DNA of 64,000 nucleotides from positions 124,001 through 188,000 of the forward strand of contig CAUJHV010000014.1 in the NCBI GenBank assembly GCA_963205115.1. Reading direction: 5' to 3'. Below are positions 45,591 to 55,218 of this stretch, in pieces (position 1 is the stretch's first letter; every line of letters starts with the position of its first letter). Below the pieces are notes generated by a model. The model was not told the origin of the DNA and ran no database searches. It saw only the letters and a list, made by a program, of their open reading frames with translations. The stretch is from Pseudomonadota bacterium (lineage in GTDB: Bacteria > Pseudomonadota > Gammaproteobacteria > Burkholderiales > Burkholderiaceae_C). A program made the position numbers and the translations under genes.

Positions 45591-46565
45591 TCACTGCGCC
45601 TCGACGCCCGCCTTCTTCACCAGCGCCGCGTACTTGGCCATCTCGCTGCGGAAGAAGGGCGCGGCCTTGTCGGCGGGGGCGACGTTGATCACGTTGCCCT
45701 GCTTGGCCATGGACTCCTTGACCTCGGGTTCGGCGAAGGCCTTGGTGACGGCGGCGTGCACACGCTGCACCTCGGCCGCCGGCAGGCCCTTGGGGCCGAT
45801 GACCGCGAACCAGGCTTCCATCACGTAGCCCGGCACGCCCTGCTCGACGAAGGTCGGGATGTCCGGCGCCGCCGGCGAACGCTGCGCGGTGGCGATGCCG
45901 ATGGCCTTGAGCGCGCCGGACTTCAGGTGCTGCTGCACGCTGGGCAGGGCCGCGGTGGCGAAATCGACCTGGCCGCCGATGAGGTCCGTGATCATCGGGC
46001 CCACGCCCTTGTACGGGATGTGGCGCGCCTTGACCTGCGCCTCGTCGAGGTACATCTCGCTGGCCAGGTGCAGGATGGTGCCGTTGCCGCCCGAGGCGAA
46101 GGTCATGTCGCCGTTGCGGCTCTTGAGCAGCGCGGCAAACTCCTTGGCGTTGCCCGCCGGCACCTTGGCATTGACCACCAGCACGATGGGCGTGAAGCCC
46201 ACGACGGCGATGGGCGTGAAGTCGCCCGGCATGTCGAAGGGAATGCTCTTGAGCACGCTGGGGAAGATCACCACGTTGTTCGAGACCACGCCCAGCGTGA
46301 AGCCGTCGGCGGAGGCGCGGGCCAGTGCCTGCAGGCCGACGATGCCGCCCGCGCCGGGCTGGTTGTCCACCACGATGGGATGGCCCAGCGCGCGGGACAG
46401 CGCGGGCTGCGCCGCGCGGGTGATGGCGTCCACGCCCGAGCCCGTGGCGTTGGGCAGCACGAAGCGGATGGGCTTGTCGGACTGCGCCCAGGCCGGCAGG
46501 CCGGCACCGGCGGCGAGTGCGGCAAGGGTGGACAGTGCCGTGCGGCGGTTCGAAACGGTGTTCAT
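45591..46565 (-). CDS. TctC-type tripartite tricarboxylate binding protein
   Basis: Periplasmic solute-binding protein (Bug family). 324 residues. A Tat-like signal (NRRTALSTLAALAAGAGLPAWAQ) precedes the Bug signature PIRFVLPNATGSGVDAITR, then VVDNQPGAGGIVGLQ and PYKGVGPMITDLIGGQVDF. AGGAG lies seven to eight bases before the ATG. No TctA or TctB gene is adjacent, so it may share a transporter or act in sensing, as many Bug proteins do in Burkholderiales. Confidence 0.92.
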   Translation of the reverse strand: MNTVSNRRTALSTLAALAAGAGLPAWAQSDKPIRFVLPNATGSGVDAITRAAQPALSRALGHPIVVDNQPGAGGIVGLQALARASADGFTLGVVSNNVVIFPSVLKSIPFDMPGDFTPIAVVGFTPIVLVVNAKVPAGNAKEFAALLKSRNGDMTFASGGNGTILHLASEMYLDEAQVKARHIPYKGVGPMITDLIGGQVDFATAALPSVQQHLKSGALKAIGIATAQRSPAAPDIPTFVEQGVPGYVMEAWFAVIGPKGLPAAEVQRVHAAVTKAFAEPEVKESMAKQGNVINVAPADKAAPFFRSEMAKYAALVKKAGVEAQ

Positions 46566-46620
46566 GAGATGTCTCCTGGTTTTCTCTGCGGGCGGCTGCT
46601 GTACCGCAACCGGTCAATCG

Positions 46621-47826
46621 TCAGGCCACCACGCCGGCCTGGCGCAACTCGTTGATCGCTGAGGGCCCATAGCCGAGGCCGCCGAGCAATTCGTCCGTGT
46701 GTGCGCCGAAGCGCGGCGGCTGCAGGCGCACCGGCAGCCGCGCACCGTCCATGGTGATCGGGAACAGCGTGGTCTTCACGGTCTGCCCGGCCTTGTCGCC
46801 ATCGGGCAGGGTCACGTCGGCCAAGCCGCCCGTCGCCAGCAGGTGCGGATCGTCGTAGAGGTCCTCGGGCTTGCGGATCGGCGCATAGGGCAGGCCCGCG
46901 CGCTCGAACAGTGCCGACAACTCGGCCGCGCTGCGGTGCGCCAGCCGCTCGCGCAGAGTGGCCAGCAGTTGCGGCCGCACGCGCACGCGGTCGTTGTTGG
47001 TCTTCAGCGTGGCATCGGCCTTGAGGTCCGGCAGGTCCAGCACGTCGCAGAAGATCTGCCACTGCGCATCACTGACGGCGCACAGGAAGATCTGCTCGCC
47101 GTCCTTCACGGTGAACACGTCGTACACGGCCCAGGGGTTGTCGCGCGCGGGCATGGGCGCGGGGTGCTTGCCCGTCACCGCGTACTGCAGCATGTGCTGG
47201 CCCATGAGAAAGACGTTGTTCTCGAACAGCGCCGACTGCACTTCCATGCCCTTGCCGGTGATGCCGCGCTGCACCAGCGCGCCCAGGGTGCCGATGGCCC
47301 CGAACAGGCCGCCCATGATGTCGTTGACGCTGGTGCCGGCGCGCAGCGGGTCGCCGGGACGGCCCGTCATGTAGGCCAGGCCGCCCATCATCTGCACCAC
47401 TTCGTCCAGCGCCGTGCGGTGTTCGTAGGGTCCGGGCAGGAAGCCCTTGTGGCTGACGTAGATCAGCCGGTCGTTCACGGCCGAGAGGCTCGGGTAGTCC
47501 AAGCCGTACTTGACCAGCGTGCCGGGCTTGAAGTTCTCGACCACCACGTCGGCGGACAGCGCTAGCTGGCGCGCGACGGCGGCGCCCTCGGCCTTCTTGA
47601 GGTCCACGCCGATGCTCTTCTTGTTGCGATTGAACATCGGGAAGAAGCCTGCGCCGGCACCCAGCAGGCGGCGTGTGCCCTCGCCTTCGATCGGCTCGAC
47701 CTTGATGACTTCTGCGCCCATGTCGGCCAGCACCATCGCGCAGGTCGGGCCCATCACCATGTGGGTGAACTCGACCACGCGCAGGCCGCGCAGCGGCTGC
47801 GGCACGCCGTTAGCTGTCGGTGTCAT
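46621..47826 (-). CDS. CaiB/BaiF family CoA-transferase
   Basis: Class III CoA-transferase moving CoA between carboxylic acids. 401 residues. Opening LRGLRVVEFTHMVMGPTCAM, the CoA-binding MGAEVIKVEP and the active Asp in HRTALDEVVQMMGGLAY. The start overlaps the end of the lyase-like gene by four bases, so CoA activation and cleavage are coupled. Likely substrate: the hydroxy acid that the lyase then splits (inference). Confidence 0.92.
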   Translation of the reverse strand: MTPTANGVPQPLRGLRVVEFTHMVMGPTCAMVLADMGAEVIKVEPIEGEGTRRLLGAGAGFFPMFNRNKKSIGVDLKKAEGAAVARQLALSADVVVENFKPGTLVKYGLDYPSLSAVNDRLIYVSHKGFLPGPYEHRTALDEVVQMMGGLAYMTGRPGDPLRAGTSVNDIMGGLFGAIGTLGALVQRGITGKGMEVQSALFENNVFLMGQHMLQYAVTGKHPAPMPARDNPWAVYDVFTVKDGEQIFLCAVSDAQWQIFCDVLDLPDLKADATLKTNNDRVRVRPQLLATLRERLAHRSAAELSALFERAGLPYAPIRKPEDLYDDPHLLATGGLADVTLPDGDKAGQTVKTTLFPITMDGARLPVRLQPPRFGAHTDELLGGLGYGPSAINELRQAGVVA

Positions 47827-48761
47827 GCGGCCTCCTTCAAGGTCCTGGGAAGTCCGGCGCGCCAGATCGCGCCGTGCAGCGGCTCGCCGTCCAGCCAGGT
47901 CGACAGCTGCTGGCGCAAGGCGAGCAAGGCATCGACGTCCACGCCGGTGGGCACGCCCATGCTGCGGAAGAGATAGGCCATGTCCTCCGTAGCCACATTG
48001 CCGCTGGCGCCTGGCGCATGCGGACAGCCGCCGATGCCGCCCACGCAGCCGTCGAAGCGGCGCACACCGGCCTGCCAGGCGGCAAACACGTTGGCCTGAC
48101 CCAGGCCGCGTGTGTCGTGGAAATGGCCGCAGGCCAGGCGGTCGCCGGCGATCTCGAAGGCCTGATTGAACAGGTGCGAGACCTGCAAGGGATCGGCGAA
48201 GCCCACGGTGTCGGCCAGGCCGACGCGGTCCGCGCCGGCATCGAGCACGGCGCGCAGCAGGCGCATCACTTCGGGTTCGGGCACGGCGCCCTGGATCGTG
48301 CAGCCAAAGGCCGTGCTCATGCCCACCTCCAGCAGGCAGCGCGAGCCGCTGGCATCGCGCAGCGCGCGGATGCGCGCGATATCGGCCACCACCTCGTCGG
48401 GCGTCTTGCGCAGGTTGGCCAGGCTGTGCGCGTGGCTGGCCGACAGCGGCAGCAGCATCGCCTGCGCGCCGCAGTCCAGCGCGGCCTGCGCGCCTTTCAG
48501 GTTGGGCACCAGCACGGAGGCCACGAGCCCGGGAAGTTCACGAGCGGCCTCGACCAGCGCGGCCGTGTCGGCCAGTTGCGGGAGCAGACGCGCCGGCACG
48601 AAGGAGCCGACCTCGATCTCGCGCACGCCTGCGGCATACAAGGCCTGCAGCCATTCGCGCTTGATCGACGTGGGCACCGTGCGCGCAATGCTCTGCAGAC
48701 CGTCGCGCAGGCTGACGTCGCGCAACTGGACGGGATCGGCGGCGGGGCGGGGAGAAGGCAT
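47823..48761 (-). CDS. HMG-CoA lyase-like aldolase (DRE-TIM family)
   Basis: 312 residues. VQLRDVSLRDGLQSI provides the Asp of the metal site and the Arg, GHFHDTRGLGQANVFAA the metal-binding His pair, and GGIGGCPHAPGASGNVATED the flexible loop with the catalytic Cys. DRE-TIM lyases split 3-hydroxy-3-methylglutaryl-CoA or citramalyl-CoA types to acetyl-CoA plus a keto acid. The start is taken at 48761; an ATG at 48779 is also possible. First gene of the operon, divergent from a LysR gene. Confidence 0.88.
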   Translation of the reverse strand: MPSPRPAADPVQLRDVSLRDGLQSIARTVPTSIKREWLQALYAAGVREIEVGSFVPARLLPQLADTAALVEAARELPGLVASVLVPNLKGAQAALDCGAQAMLLPLSASHAHSLANLRKTPDEVVADIARIRALRDASGSRCLLEVGMSTAFGCTIQGAVPEPEVMRLLRAVLDAGADRVGLADTVGFADPLQVSHLFNQAFEIAGDRLACGHFHDTRGLGQANVFAAWQAGVRRFDGCVGGIGGCPHAPGASGNVATEDMAYLFRSMGVPTGVDVDALLALRQQLSTWLDGEPLHGAIWRAGLPRTLKEAA

Positions 48762-48797
48762 GCGGCGCACTCTAGCCATCACCTGGATGAATCACGA

Positions 48798-48839
48798 ATG
48801 ACATTTTTTCGCGTCTTGCGTTCCAATCCGGCATGTCAT
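48798..48839. promoter_or_regulatory. Inverted repeat between the lyase operon and its LysR gene
   Basis: ATGACAT (48798-48804) and ATGTCAT (48833-48839) are perfect reverse complements, 28 bases apart, in the 76-base divergent gap. The right arm overlaps the LysR start codon. A LysR-type regulator commonly binds such sites and represses its own gene; the assignment is inference from position. Confidence 0.4.
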
Positions 48840-49734
48840 GAGCCGCCCGCTGGATCCCGTCACCCTCAAGCACTTCGTGGCCGTCTGCGAAGAAGGCAGC
48901 ATCGCGCGCGCCGCCGCCCGTGAGGCGCTGGTGGCGTCGGCCCTGAGCAAGCGGCTGGCCGCGCTGGAGGCCGAGGTCGGCACGGCACTGCTGCTGCGGC
49001 GCCGGCGCGGCATCGAGGTGACACCGGCCGGCCAGGCGCTGCTGGCGCGTGCGCGCGAACTGCTGGCCGGGCTGGAGCGCACGCGCATGGAGCTGCGCGC
49101 CTTCAGCCAGGGCGTGCAAGGCACGGTGCGTGTGCTGGCCAGCCCCTCGGTTGTCGCCGAACGGCTGCCGGCGCAGCTGGCGGACTTCTGCGCACAGCAC
49201 CCGGCCATCGCGCTGAGCCTGGACGAGCGCATGAGCCCGGAGATCGTGCGCGGCGTGCGCGAAGGCACGGCCGATGTGGGCGTACTGTGGGCGCGCCTGG
49301 ACCTGACGGGGCTGGATGTGCAGCCCTATCGCCAGGACCGTATCTGCGTGGCCATGTCGCCCAACCATGCACTGGCGCGACGCACGCAGCTGCGCTTCGA
49401 GGAAACGCTGGCCGAGGCCTCGATCTGCGCGGCCCCAGGCGGTCAAATGGACCAGCTGATCCGCCGGCAGGCCGCGCTGATCGGCCGCGTGCCCATGCAC
49501 CGCATCCAGGTGCAATCGATCGATGCGGCTTGCCGGCTGGCCGCCGCGGGCCTGGGCATCGCCATCCTGCCGCAGGACGCGGCCACCGCGCACGCCGGTG
49601 CGGGGCGTCTGGCGCTGGTGCCGTTGGCCGAGCCCTGGGCCGTGCGACAACTCGTGGTCATTGCGCGGCAGGGCGCGCTGCGCTCACCGGCCGCGCAGCA
49701 ACTGGTGCAGGCGCTGGCCGAACCGGATCAGTGA
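48838..49734 (+). CDS. LysR-family transcription regulator
   Basis: 298 residues. The N-terminal winged helix (KHFVAVCEEGSIARAAAREA; VASALSKRLAALEAEVG) is followed by the two-lobed effector-binding domain. It diverges from the lyase operon and most likely regulates it in response to the operon's substrate. A stop convergent with argG lies 90 bases away. Confidence 0.92.
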   Translation: MSRPLDPVTLKHFVAVCEEGSIARAAAREALVASALSKRLAALEAEVGTALLLRRRRGIEVTPAGQALLARARELLAGLERTRMELRAFSQGVQGTVRVLASPSVVAERLPAQLADFCAQHPAIALSLDERMSPEIVRGVREGTADVGVLWARLDLTGLDVQPYRQDRICVAMSPNHALARRTQLRFEETLAEASICAAPGGQMDQLIRRQAALIGRVPMHRIQVQSIDAACRLAAAGLGIAILPQDAATAHAGAGRLALVPLAEPWAVRQLVVIARQGALRSPAAQQLVQALAEPDQ

Positions 49735-49824
49735 AGTGCCGCCGGCAAGGCCGGCGCCGCGCTCACTGGACTACCCTCCGCTCTGCGGGCTCCGGGATGA
49801 GCGCTTGGGAACGGCCCGGCGCGC

Positions 49825-51165
<1,341 letters not shown>

Positions 51166-51215
51166 TCAGATCTCCTGAACCCGTGATTGTCGCCTGTGCG
51201 GCGACGCCTGCCCGA

Positions 51216-51653
51216 TCAGGTCTTGCTGGCGCAGTTCAGCATCCACTGCACGCCGAAGCGGTCGCGCAGGCTGCCGAAGTAGGCACCCCAGAACATCTCC
51301 TGCAGCGGCATCTCCACCGTGCCGCCGTCGGCCAGGCCGTTGAACAGGCGCTCGGTCTCGGCACGGGTGTCGGGCTCGAGGTTGATGTACATCGCCGTGC
51401 CGGTCACGAGCTTGAAGCCCATGGACTCCGGCGCGTCGGTGCCCATCAGCACGTGGCCGGCCAGGATCGGCAGCTCGACGTGCATCACGAGACCCGCATC
51501 CTCGGGCGCCAGCGGCGGCTGGCCCGGCTGCTGCGGTACTTCGCTGAAGCGGTGGATCGGGCCGTTGAAATCGCCGCCGAACACCGAGCGGTAGAACAGG
51601 AAGGCCTGCTCGGTGGTGCGGGGAAAGTTCAGGTAGGTGCTGACACGAGCCAT
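51216..51653 (-). CDS. VOC/PhnB-like small protein
   Basis: 145 residues from the ATG at 51653, preceded by AGGAG. The fold pattern of two beta-alpha-beta-beta-beta units and the opening STYLNFPRTTEQAFLFYRSV, with WGAYFGSLRDRFGVQWMLNC at the end, match the PhnB/3-demethylubiquinone-methyltransferase-like branch of the vicinal-oxygen-chelate family. Function unknown in most members. It is on the same strand as argG, 53 bases upstream of the argG start. Confidence 0.85.
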   Translation of the reverse strand: MARVSTYLNFPRTTEQAFLFYRSVFGGDFNGPIHRFSEVPQQPGQPPLAPEDAGLVMHVELPILAGHVLMGTDAPESMGFKLVTGTAMYINLEPDTRAETERLFNGLADGGTVEMPLQEMFWGAYFGSLRDRFGVQWMLNCASKT

Positions 51654-51838
51654 CGGGTTCTCCTGCGACGATGGGCCCGGCGCGGGAGGGCGACCATCGC
51701 CCCGACGCCGGAAGGCCCATTGAACCCCATTTTGGGGGCATGGCCCAGCCCGTTCGGGCCGCATGAGCCCTCTGAGCCCCCTAGGTTCACCGCAGGCGCG
51801 CGCAGGGGCGCGGTGGGAGCCGCTCGAGAGGCCCGCGC

Positions 51839-52795
51839 TCAGGCCGACGCGGCGGCGGCCACCGGAACCGCCGAGCGGGCGTCCAGCAGCGGCTGCAGCA
51901 AAGCCCGCCAGGCACGCCTGCCCTGCGGCTCGGGCGCCACCACGTCGCAGCCGACCCAGCGCGCACGCCAACGCGCCCAGGCGTCGGGCGCATCGTCCAG
52001 CATCACGAACGGCAGCCGGCCGACCCGGTCTTCCATATCGCGCAGGCGCTTGCAGGTGTCCAGCGGCGTGGCATCCGGCAAGGCACCGGCCTGGACCACG
52101 CAGGCATAGCTCGCTGCATGCAGGGCCGCCAGGCCCTCCCGCGCCCGCGAGATGCAGGTCACGCGAAATCCCGAGGTCTCCAGCTGACGGCGCACGCGGT
52201 GGCGCGTCTCGCTGTCTTCGCCGAGCACCATGATCATCGGCGCGTCGGGCTGCTGGGGCCGGGCCGAGACCTCCTGACCCGCGCGCGGCATGCGTTGCAT
52301 CGCCCGCGCAAGCACGACCGGCAACACCGGCCACTGAACCGGCTTGCGCAACTGCGCGTGCCAGGGCTGGCGGGCCTCGCCGTTGACCCAGACCACGGCA
52401 CGGCGCGACAACCAGGACTGGCTGCGGCTCCAGGCCACCGACGGGGCGTGGGTGGCGTCGATCATGACCACGTCGGCCACATGTGCCGACGTCGCAGGGA
52501 CCAGCTTCAGCCGCGGGCCGCGGCGCAGCGACACCAGGATCAGGTCATCCAGAAGTTTGCGCTCGCTCTTGTTGAATCCCACCACACACAGCGAGATCTC
52601 CTTGATCTCCGGCCAGGCCAGGGCTTGTTCCGGCGGCGCGGCATCGCGCGTGGCGGTCGCGGTCTCGGCGGGCATCGCCGGGCTTGGGCCGGCTGGCGCT
52701 GGCCGCCGGATGCCCGGGGCCGCCGGTACGCCAGGAACCGCCGCGCGGGCATGGGCGTCGATGCGATCGATGAGCGAGGGCGAGAGCGTCTGCAT
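51839..52795 (-). CDS. Tandem pseudo-receiver protein
   Basis: 318 residues from the ATG at 52795 (AGGAAA eight bases upstream). After a Pro/Ala-rich head, two alpha/beta units follow (about 58-155 and 185-300). The second opens PMIMVLGEDSETRHRVRRQL, like a response-regulator receiver, but the phospho-acceptor position reads VVQAGALPD without the Asp and the Lys near the end of strand 5 is not seen. The first unit (ISLCVVGFNKSERKLLDDLI) is similarly degenerate. No output domain is visible. It is probably a non-phosphorylated binding protein; the partner is not known. Confidence 0.65.
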   Translation of the reverse strand: MQTLSPSLIDRIDAHARAAVPGVPAAPGIRRPAPAGPSPAMPAETATATRDAAPPEQALAWPEIKEISLCVVGFNKSERKLLDDLILVSLRRGPRLKLVPATSAHVADVVMIDATHAPSVAWSRSQSWLSRRAVVWVNGEARQPWHAQLRKPVQWPVLPVVLARAMQRMPRAGQEVSARPQQPDAPMIMVLGEDSETRHRVRRQLETSGFRVTCISRAREGLAALHAASYACVVQAGALPDATPLDTCKRLRDMEDRVGRLPFVMLDDAPDAWARWRARWVGCDVVAPEPQGRRAWRALLQPLLDARSAVPVAAAASA

Positions 52796-53095
52796 GTGCG
52801 GCTTTCCTGTGCGATTCGGGCGGGAAGCGCGTGAACACTCCCGAATGCGAGGCAGTATGGGCAGCGCCCGAGCCGCCCGCAGGGCACAAAGTCGCACGGC
52901 CCGCAGCGGGTCGTCTGGGCCCCCTGCGGACCAGCGCCTGGAAACGCGGGGTTTCGAGGCGGGTGGGATGGCCAGGGGCCCGGACCTGCCCCGCAAAGGG
53001 GCACCTGGAGGGGTAGCCCGGCAGCCTGAGGGTGCATACAGTAGAATGCACGGTTATCTTGCACGGGCGGGCCCGCTCAGCGGGCCCTATCAATC
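52796..53095. promoter_or_regulatory. 300-base region before the small Cys-rich gene
   Basis: No gene supported. It contains the ribosome site of the divergent pseudo-receiver gene and, near its right end, a possible -10 box TAGAAT (53042-53047) and a strong hairpin (53069-53087). A convincing -35 box was not seen. Confidence 0.5.
53069..53087 (+). promoter_or_regulatory. GC-rich hairpin in the leader of the small Cys-rich gene
   Basis: GGGCCCGC-TCA-GCGGGCCC gives eight G-C pairs around a three-base loop. It ends eight bases before the ATG at 53096. The eight bases between (TATCAATC) contain no Shine-Dalgarno, so initiation may rely on this structure or on another factor. Confidence 0.55.
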
Positions 53096-53356
53096 ATGGC
53101 CAAGGACGAAGTCAAGACCACCATCGATGCCGACGGCCTGCGCTATCGCAGCAAGGCCCCGGGCTCGCCTTTTTCTGCCAATGGCTCGTTCGGGGCTGCC
53201 ACGATGTCGTGTTTCCTTTGCGGGAAGCATCGGCCGCGGTCGCAGCTGATGAGCAAGAAGCTGCTGGGCAAGTCCCAATCGGTGTGCTCACCCTCCTGCA
53301 AGGAGGCCGAAGCCGCCGCCAAGGGTCAGGGCGCATCCCCTTCCCCACGCCCCTGA
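53096..53356 (+). CDS. Small Cys-rich conserved hypothetical protein
   Basis: 86 residues, basic, with a putative four-Cys zinc site: C39-xx-C42 (SCFLCGKHRPRSQL) and C64-xxx-C68 (VCSPSCKEA). The Arg/Lys content around the site fits RNA or DNA binding. I recall similar small proteins in related beta-proteobacteria but no function. The ATG lacks a Shine-Dalgarno and follows a strong hairpin. The 3' end overlaps the convergent patatin gene by 31 bases. Confidence 0.7.
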   Translation: MAKDEVKTTIDADGLRYRSKAPGSPFSANGSFGAATMSCFLCGKHRPRSQLMSKKLLGKSQSVCSPSCKEAEAAAKGQGASPSPRP

Positions 53357-54471
53357 CGAGGCGCCAGGAACGTCTGCACGATATCCACGCTGGACGTTCG
53401 CCCCACCAGCGCGCGGTCACGCGCCAGCCAGGCCTCGGCGGCCTGCCGCCCCATGTCGTGCAGCGCCAGCAGAAAGTCTCGGTCCGTATTGAGCTTGCTC
53501 GAGGGCCGCAACTCCGCCAGGCCGACCTCGTCGGCCACCATGTGCAGCCGCAGGTCCTTGTAGCTTCCAGGCTCCAGACGTTGCTCGCGCAGCAGTTTCT
53601 GCACGAAGTGGATGGCGCGCATCTCTCCGACGAGACCCGCATTGAAGGTGATCTCGTTGACGCGGTCGGCAATCTCGTCGGCCGTATCGGGCACGCCCGG
53701 GCGTCGCAGCGGGTTGATCTTCACCAGCAGGACATCGCTGCTCGCCGTGGCATAGATCAGCGGCCATAGCGCCGGGTTGCCGGTATAGCCGCCATCCCAG
53801 AAGTGGCGCTTGCCGATGCGCACGGCTTCGAACATCTGCGGCAGGCAGGCCGAGGCCAGCAGCGCATCCAATCCGAGCCGCTCGCCGGAAAAGACCTCGG
53901 GCTGGCCGGTCTCGACGTCCGTGGCCGTCACGAACACCTGCAGCGGGCCTGATCGAAGCAGGCCTTCGTCCACATGCCGGGCGGTCACGTCACGCAGCGG
54001 ATTCAGGCCCAGCGGGTTGAGCTGGGTCGGGCTGAACAGCTGCAGCCACTGCTGCGTCCACTGGAACCACGGGTTGCTGTCGAGGTTGAAGGCGGAGATG
54101 CCTTGGCCGGCCGCCGGATGGCCCCAGCTGCCGAAACACGCGCTGCTGCTGGCCACATCCATCCAGAACGCCCGCAAGGCGGCCTTGGCTTCGGTGGCGC
54201 CACCGCGAGCGAAGCCTGTGGCCAGCACGGCCGCGTTCAGCGCGCCGGCACTCGTGCCGGACACGCCGTCGAAACGCAGGCTCGTGTCCTCCAGCAAGCG
54301 ATCGAGAACGCCCCAGGTGAACGCGCCATGCGAGCCGCCGCCCTGCAGGGCGAGATCGATGCCGTCAGGTCCGCGGCGGCCGCGTGCACGGGCGCGCGCT
54401 GGCCCGGGCGCCTGACGCGGCTGGGAACGGGGCGTGCGCGAAGTCTTGGAAGCGGGTCGCATGCGATGCAT
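53326..54471 (-). CDS. Patatin-like phospholipase
   Basis: 381 residues from the ATG at 54471 (54462 is equally possible; neither has a clear ribosome site). After an Arg/Pro-rich head of about 35 residues, the patatin domain shows the oxyanion loop LALQGGGSHGAF, the nucleophile elbow VSGTSAGALNAAVL and the Asp of the dyad in FWDGGYTGNP. It hydrolyses membrane lipids or lysophospholipids; the target is not known. The 3' end overlaps the small Cys-rich gene on the other strand. Confidence 0.88.
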   Translation of the reverse strand: MHRMRPASKTSRTPRSQPRQAPGPARARARGRRGPDGIDLALQGGGSHGAFTWGVLDRLLEDTSLRFDGVSGTSAGALNAAVLATGFARGGATEAKAALRAFWMDVASSSACFGSWGHPAAGQGISAFNLDSNPWFQWTQQWLQLFSPTQLNPLGLNPLRDVTARHVDEGLLRSGPLQVFVTATDVETGQPEVFSGERLGLDALLASACLPQMFEAVRIGKRHFWDGGYTGNPALWPLIYATASSDVLLVKINPLRRPGVPDTADEIADRVNEITFNAGLVGEMRAIHFVQKLLREQRLEPGSYKDLRLHMVADEVGLAELRPSSKLNTDRDFLLALHDMGRQAAEAWLARDRALVGRTSSVDIVQTFLAPRQGRGEGDAP

Positions 54472-54605
54472 TCGACCACGGACGGCTGTCGCCTCTCCAA
54501 CAGCCGCTGGCGATGGGTGCGAAACCGCGCCGCGTACCAAGCCCGCCTGCCAGCGCACCGGTACGCCGGCCTGCGCATGCCGCCGCACCCGCTGCGACGC
54601 AGGAC

Positions 54606-55046
54606 TCAGTCTTCCGCTTCCGGCGTCGGCACCACGGTCACGGGAATGCGTGCACGGGCGCAGATGCCTTGCGCCACCGAGCCCAGGCCATGCGCGTCCG
54701 GCCGGCCCACGCCCCGCGCGCCCATCACGATCGCCGCACAGCCGTAGTTCTCGGCCAACTCCAGCAGCACGTTGACGGGTTCACCGCCCGCCACTTCGCT
54801 TTCGAACTCCACGTGCGCGCCGGCCAGCAGGCTTTCGGGACCGTCAAGCAGATCCGCGCCCGCGGACGTCCGCAGTTCCTTGAGGACCTGCGGGTCATGC
54901 GTGACGGCCATTTCGTACAGGCTGGCGGGCTCCTGCACGTTGACCAGCACCGGACTCGTGCGCAAACCCATGGCCCGCAACTGCAGCACATAACGCACCG
55001 CGCCCAGCGCGCCATTGGAGCCGTCCACCGGTATCAGGATCTTCAT
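54606..55046 (-). CDS. UspA-family universal stress protein
   Basis: 146 residues from the ATG at 55046, starting MKILIPVDGSNGALGAVRYV. The ATP-binding motif G-xx-G-x9-G-S is present (GARGVGRPDAHGLGS). These proteins support survival under starvation or oxidative stress. Divergent from the PatZ-like gene across 172 bases. Confidence 0.9.
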   Translation of the reverse strand: MKILIPVDGSNGALGAVRYVLQLRAMGLRTSPVLVNVQEPASLYEMAVTHDPQVLKELRTSAGADLLDGPESLLAGAHVEFESEVAGGEPVNVLLELAENYGCAAIVMGARGVGRPDAHGLGSVAQGICARARIPVTVVPTPEAED

Positions 55047-55218
55047 GCCCAGGCCTTCCTCGGCGTCATGCGCCTGCGGGTAGCGTAACGCGGCAGGCGC
55101 ACGCTGGGTAGCCAGACCACCGGTCAAGCTTGTCGAAGCTCAAGCGCGCGGCCCGATCGATGCCGAAAGGGCGCTTGAAAGAGGCATGATCCCTGCGATT
55201 CGCCGATCGAAGGCCCCC

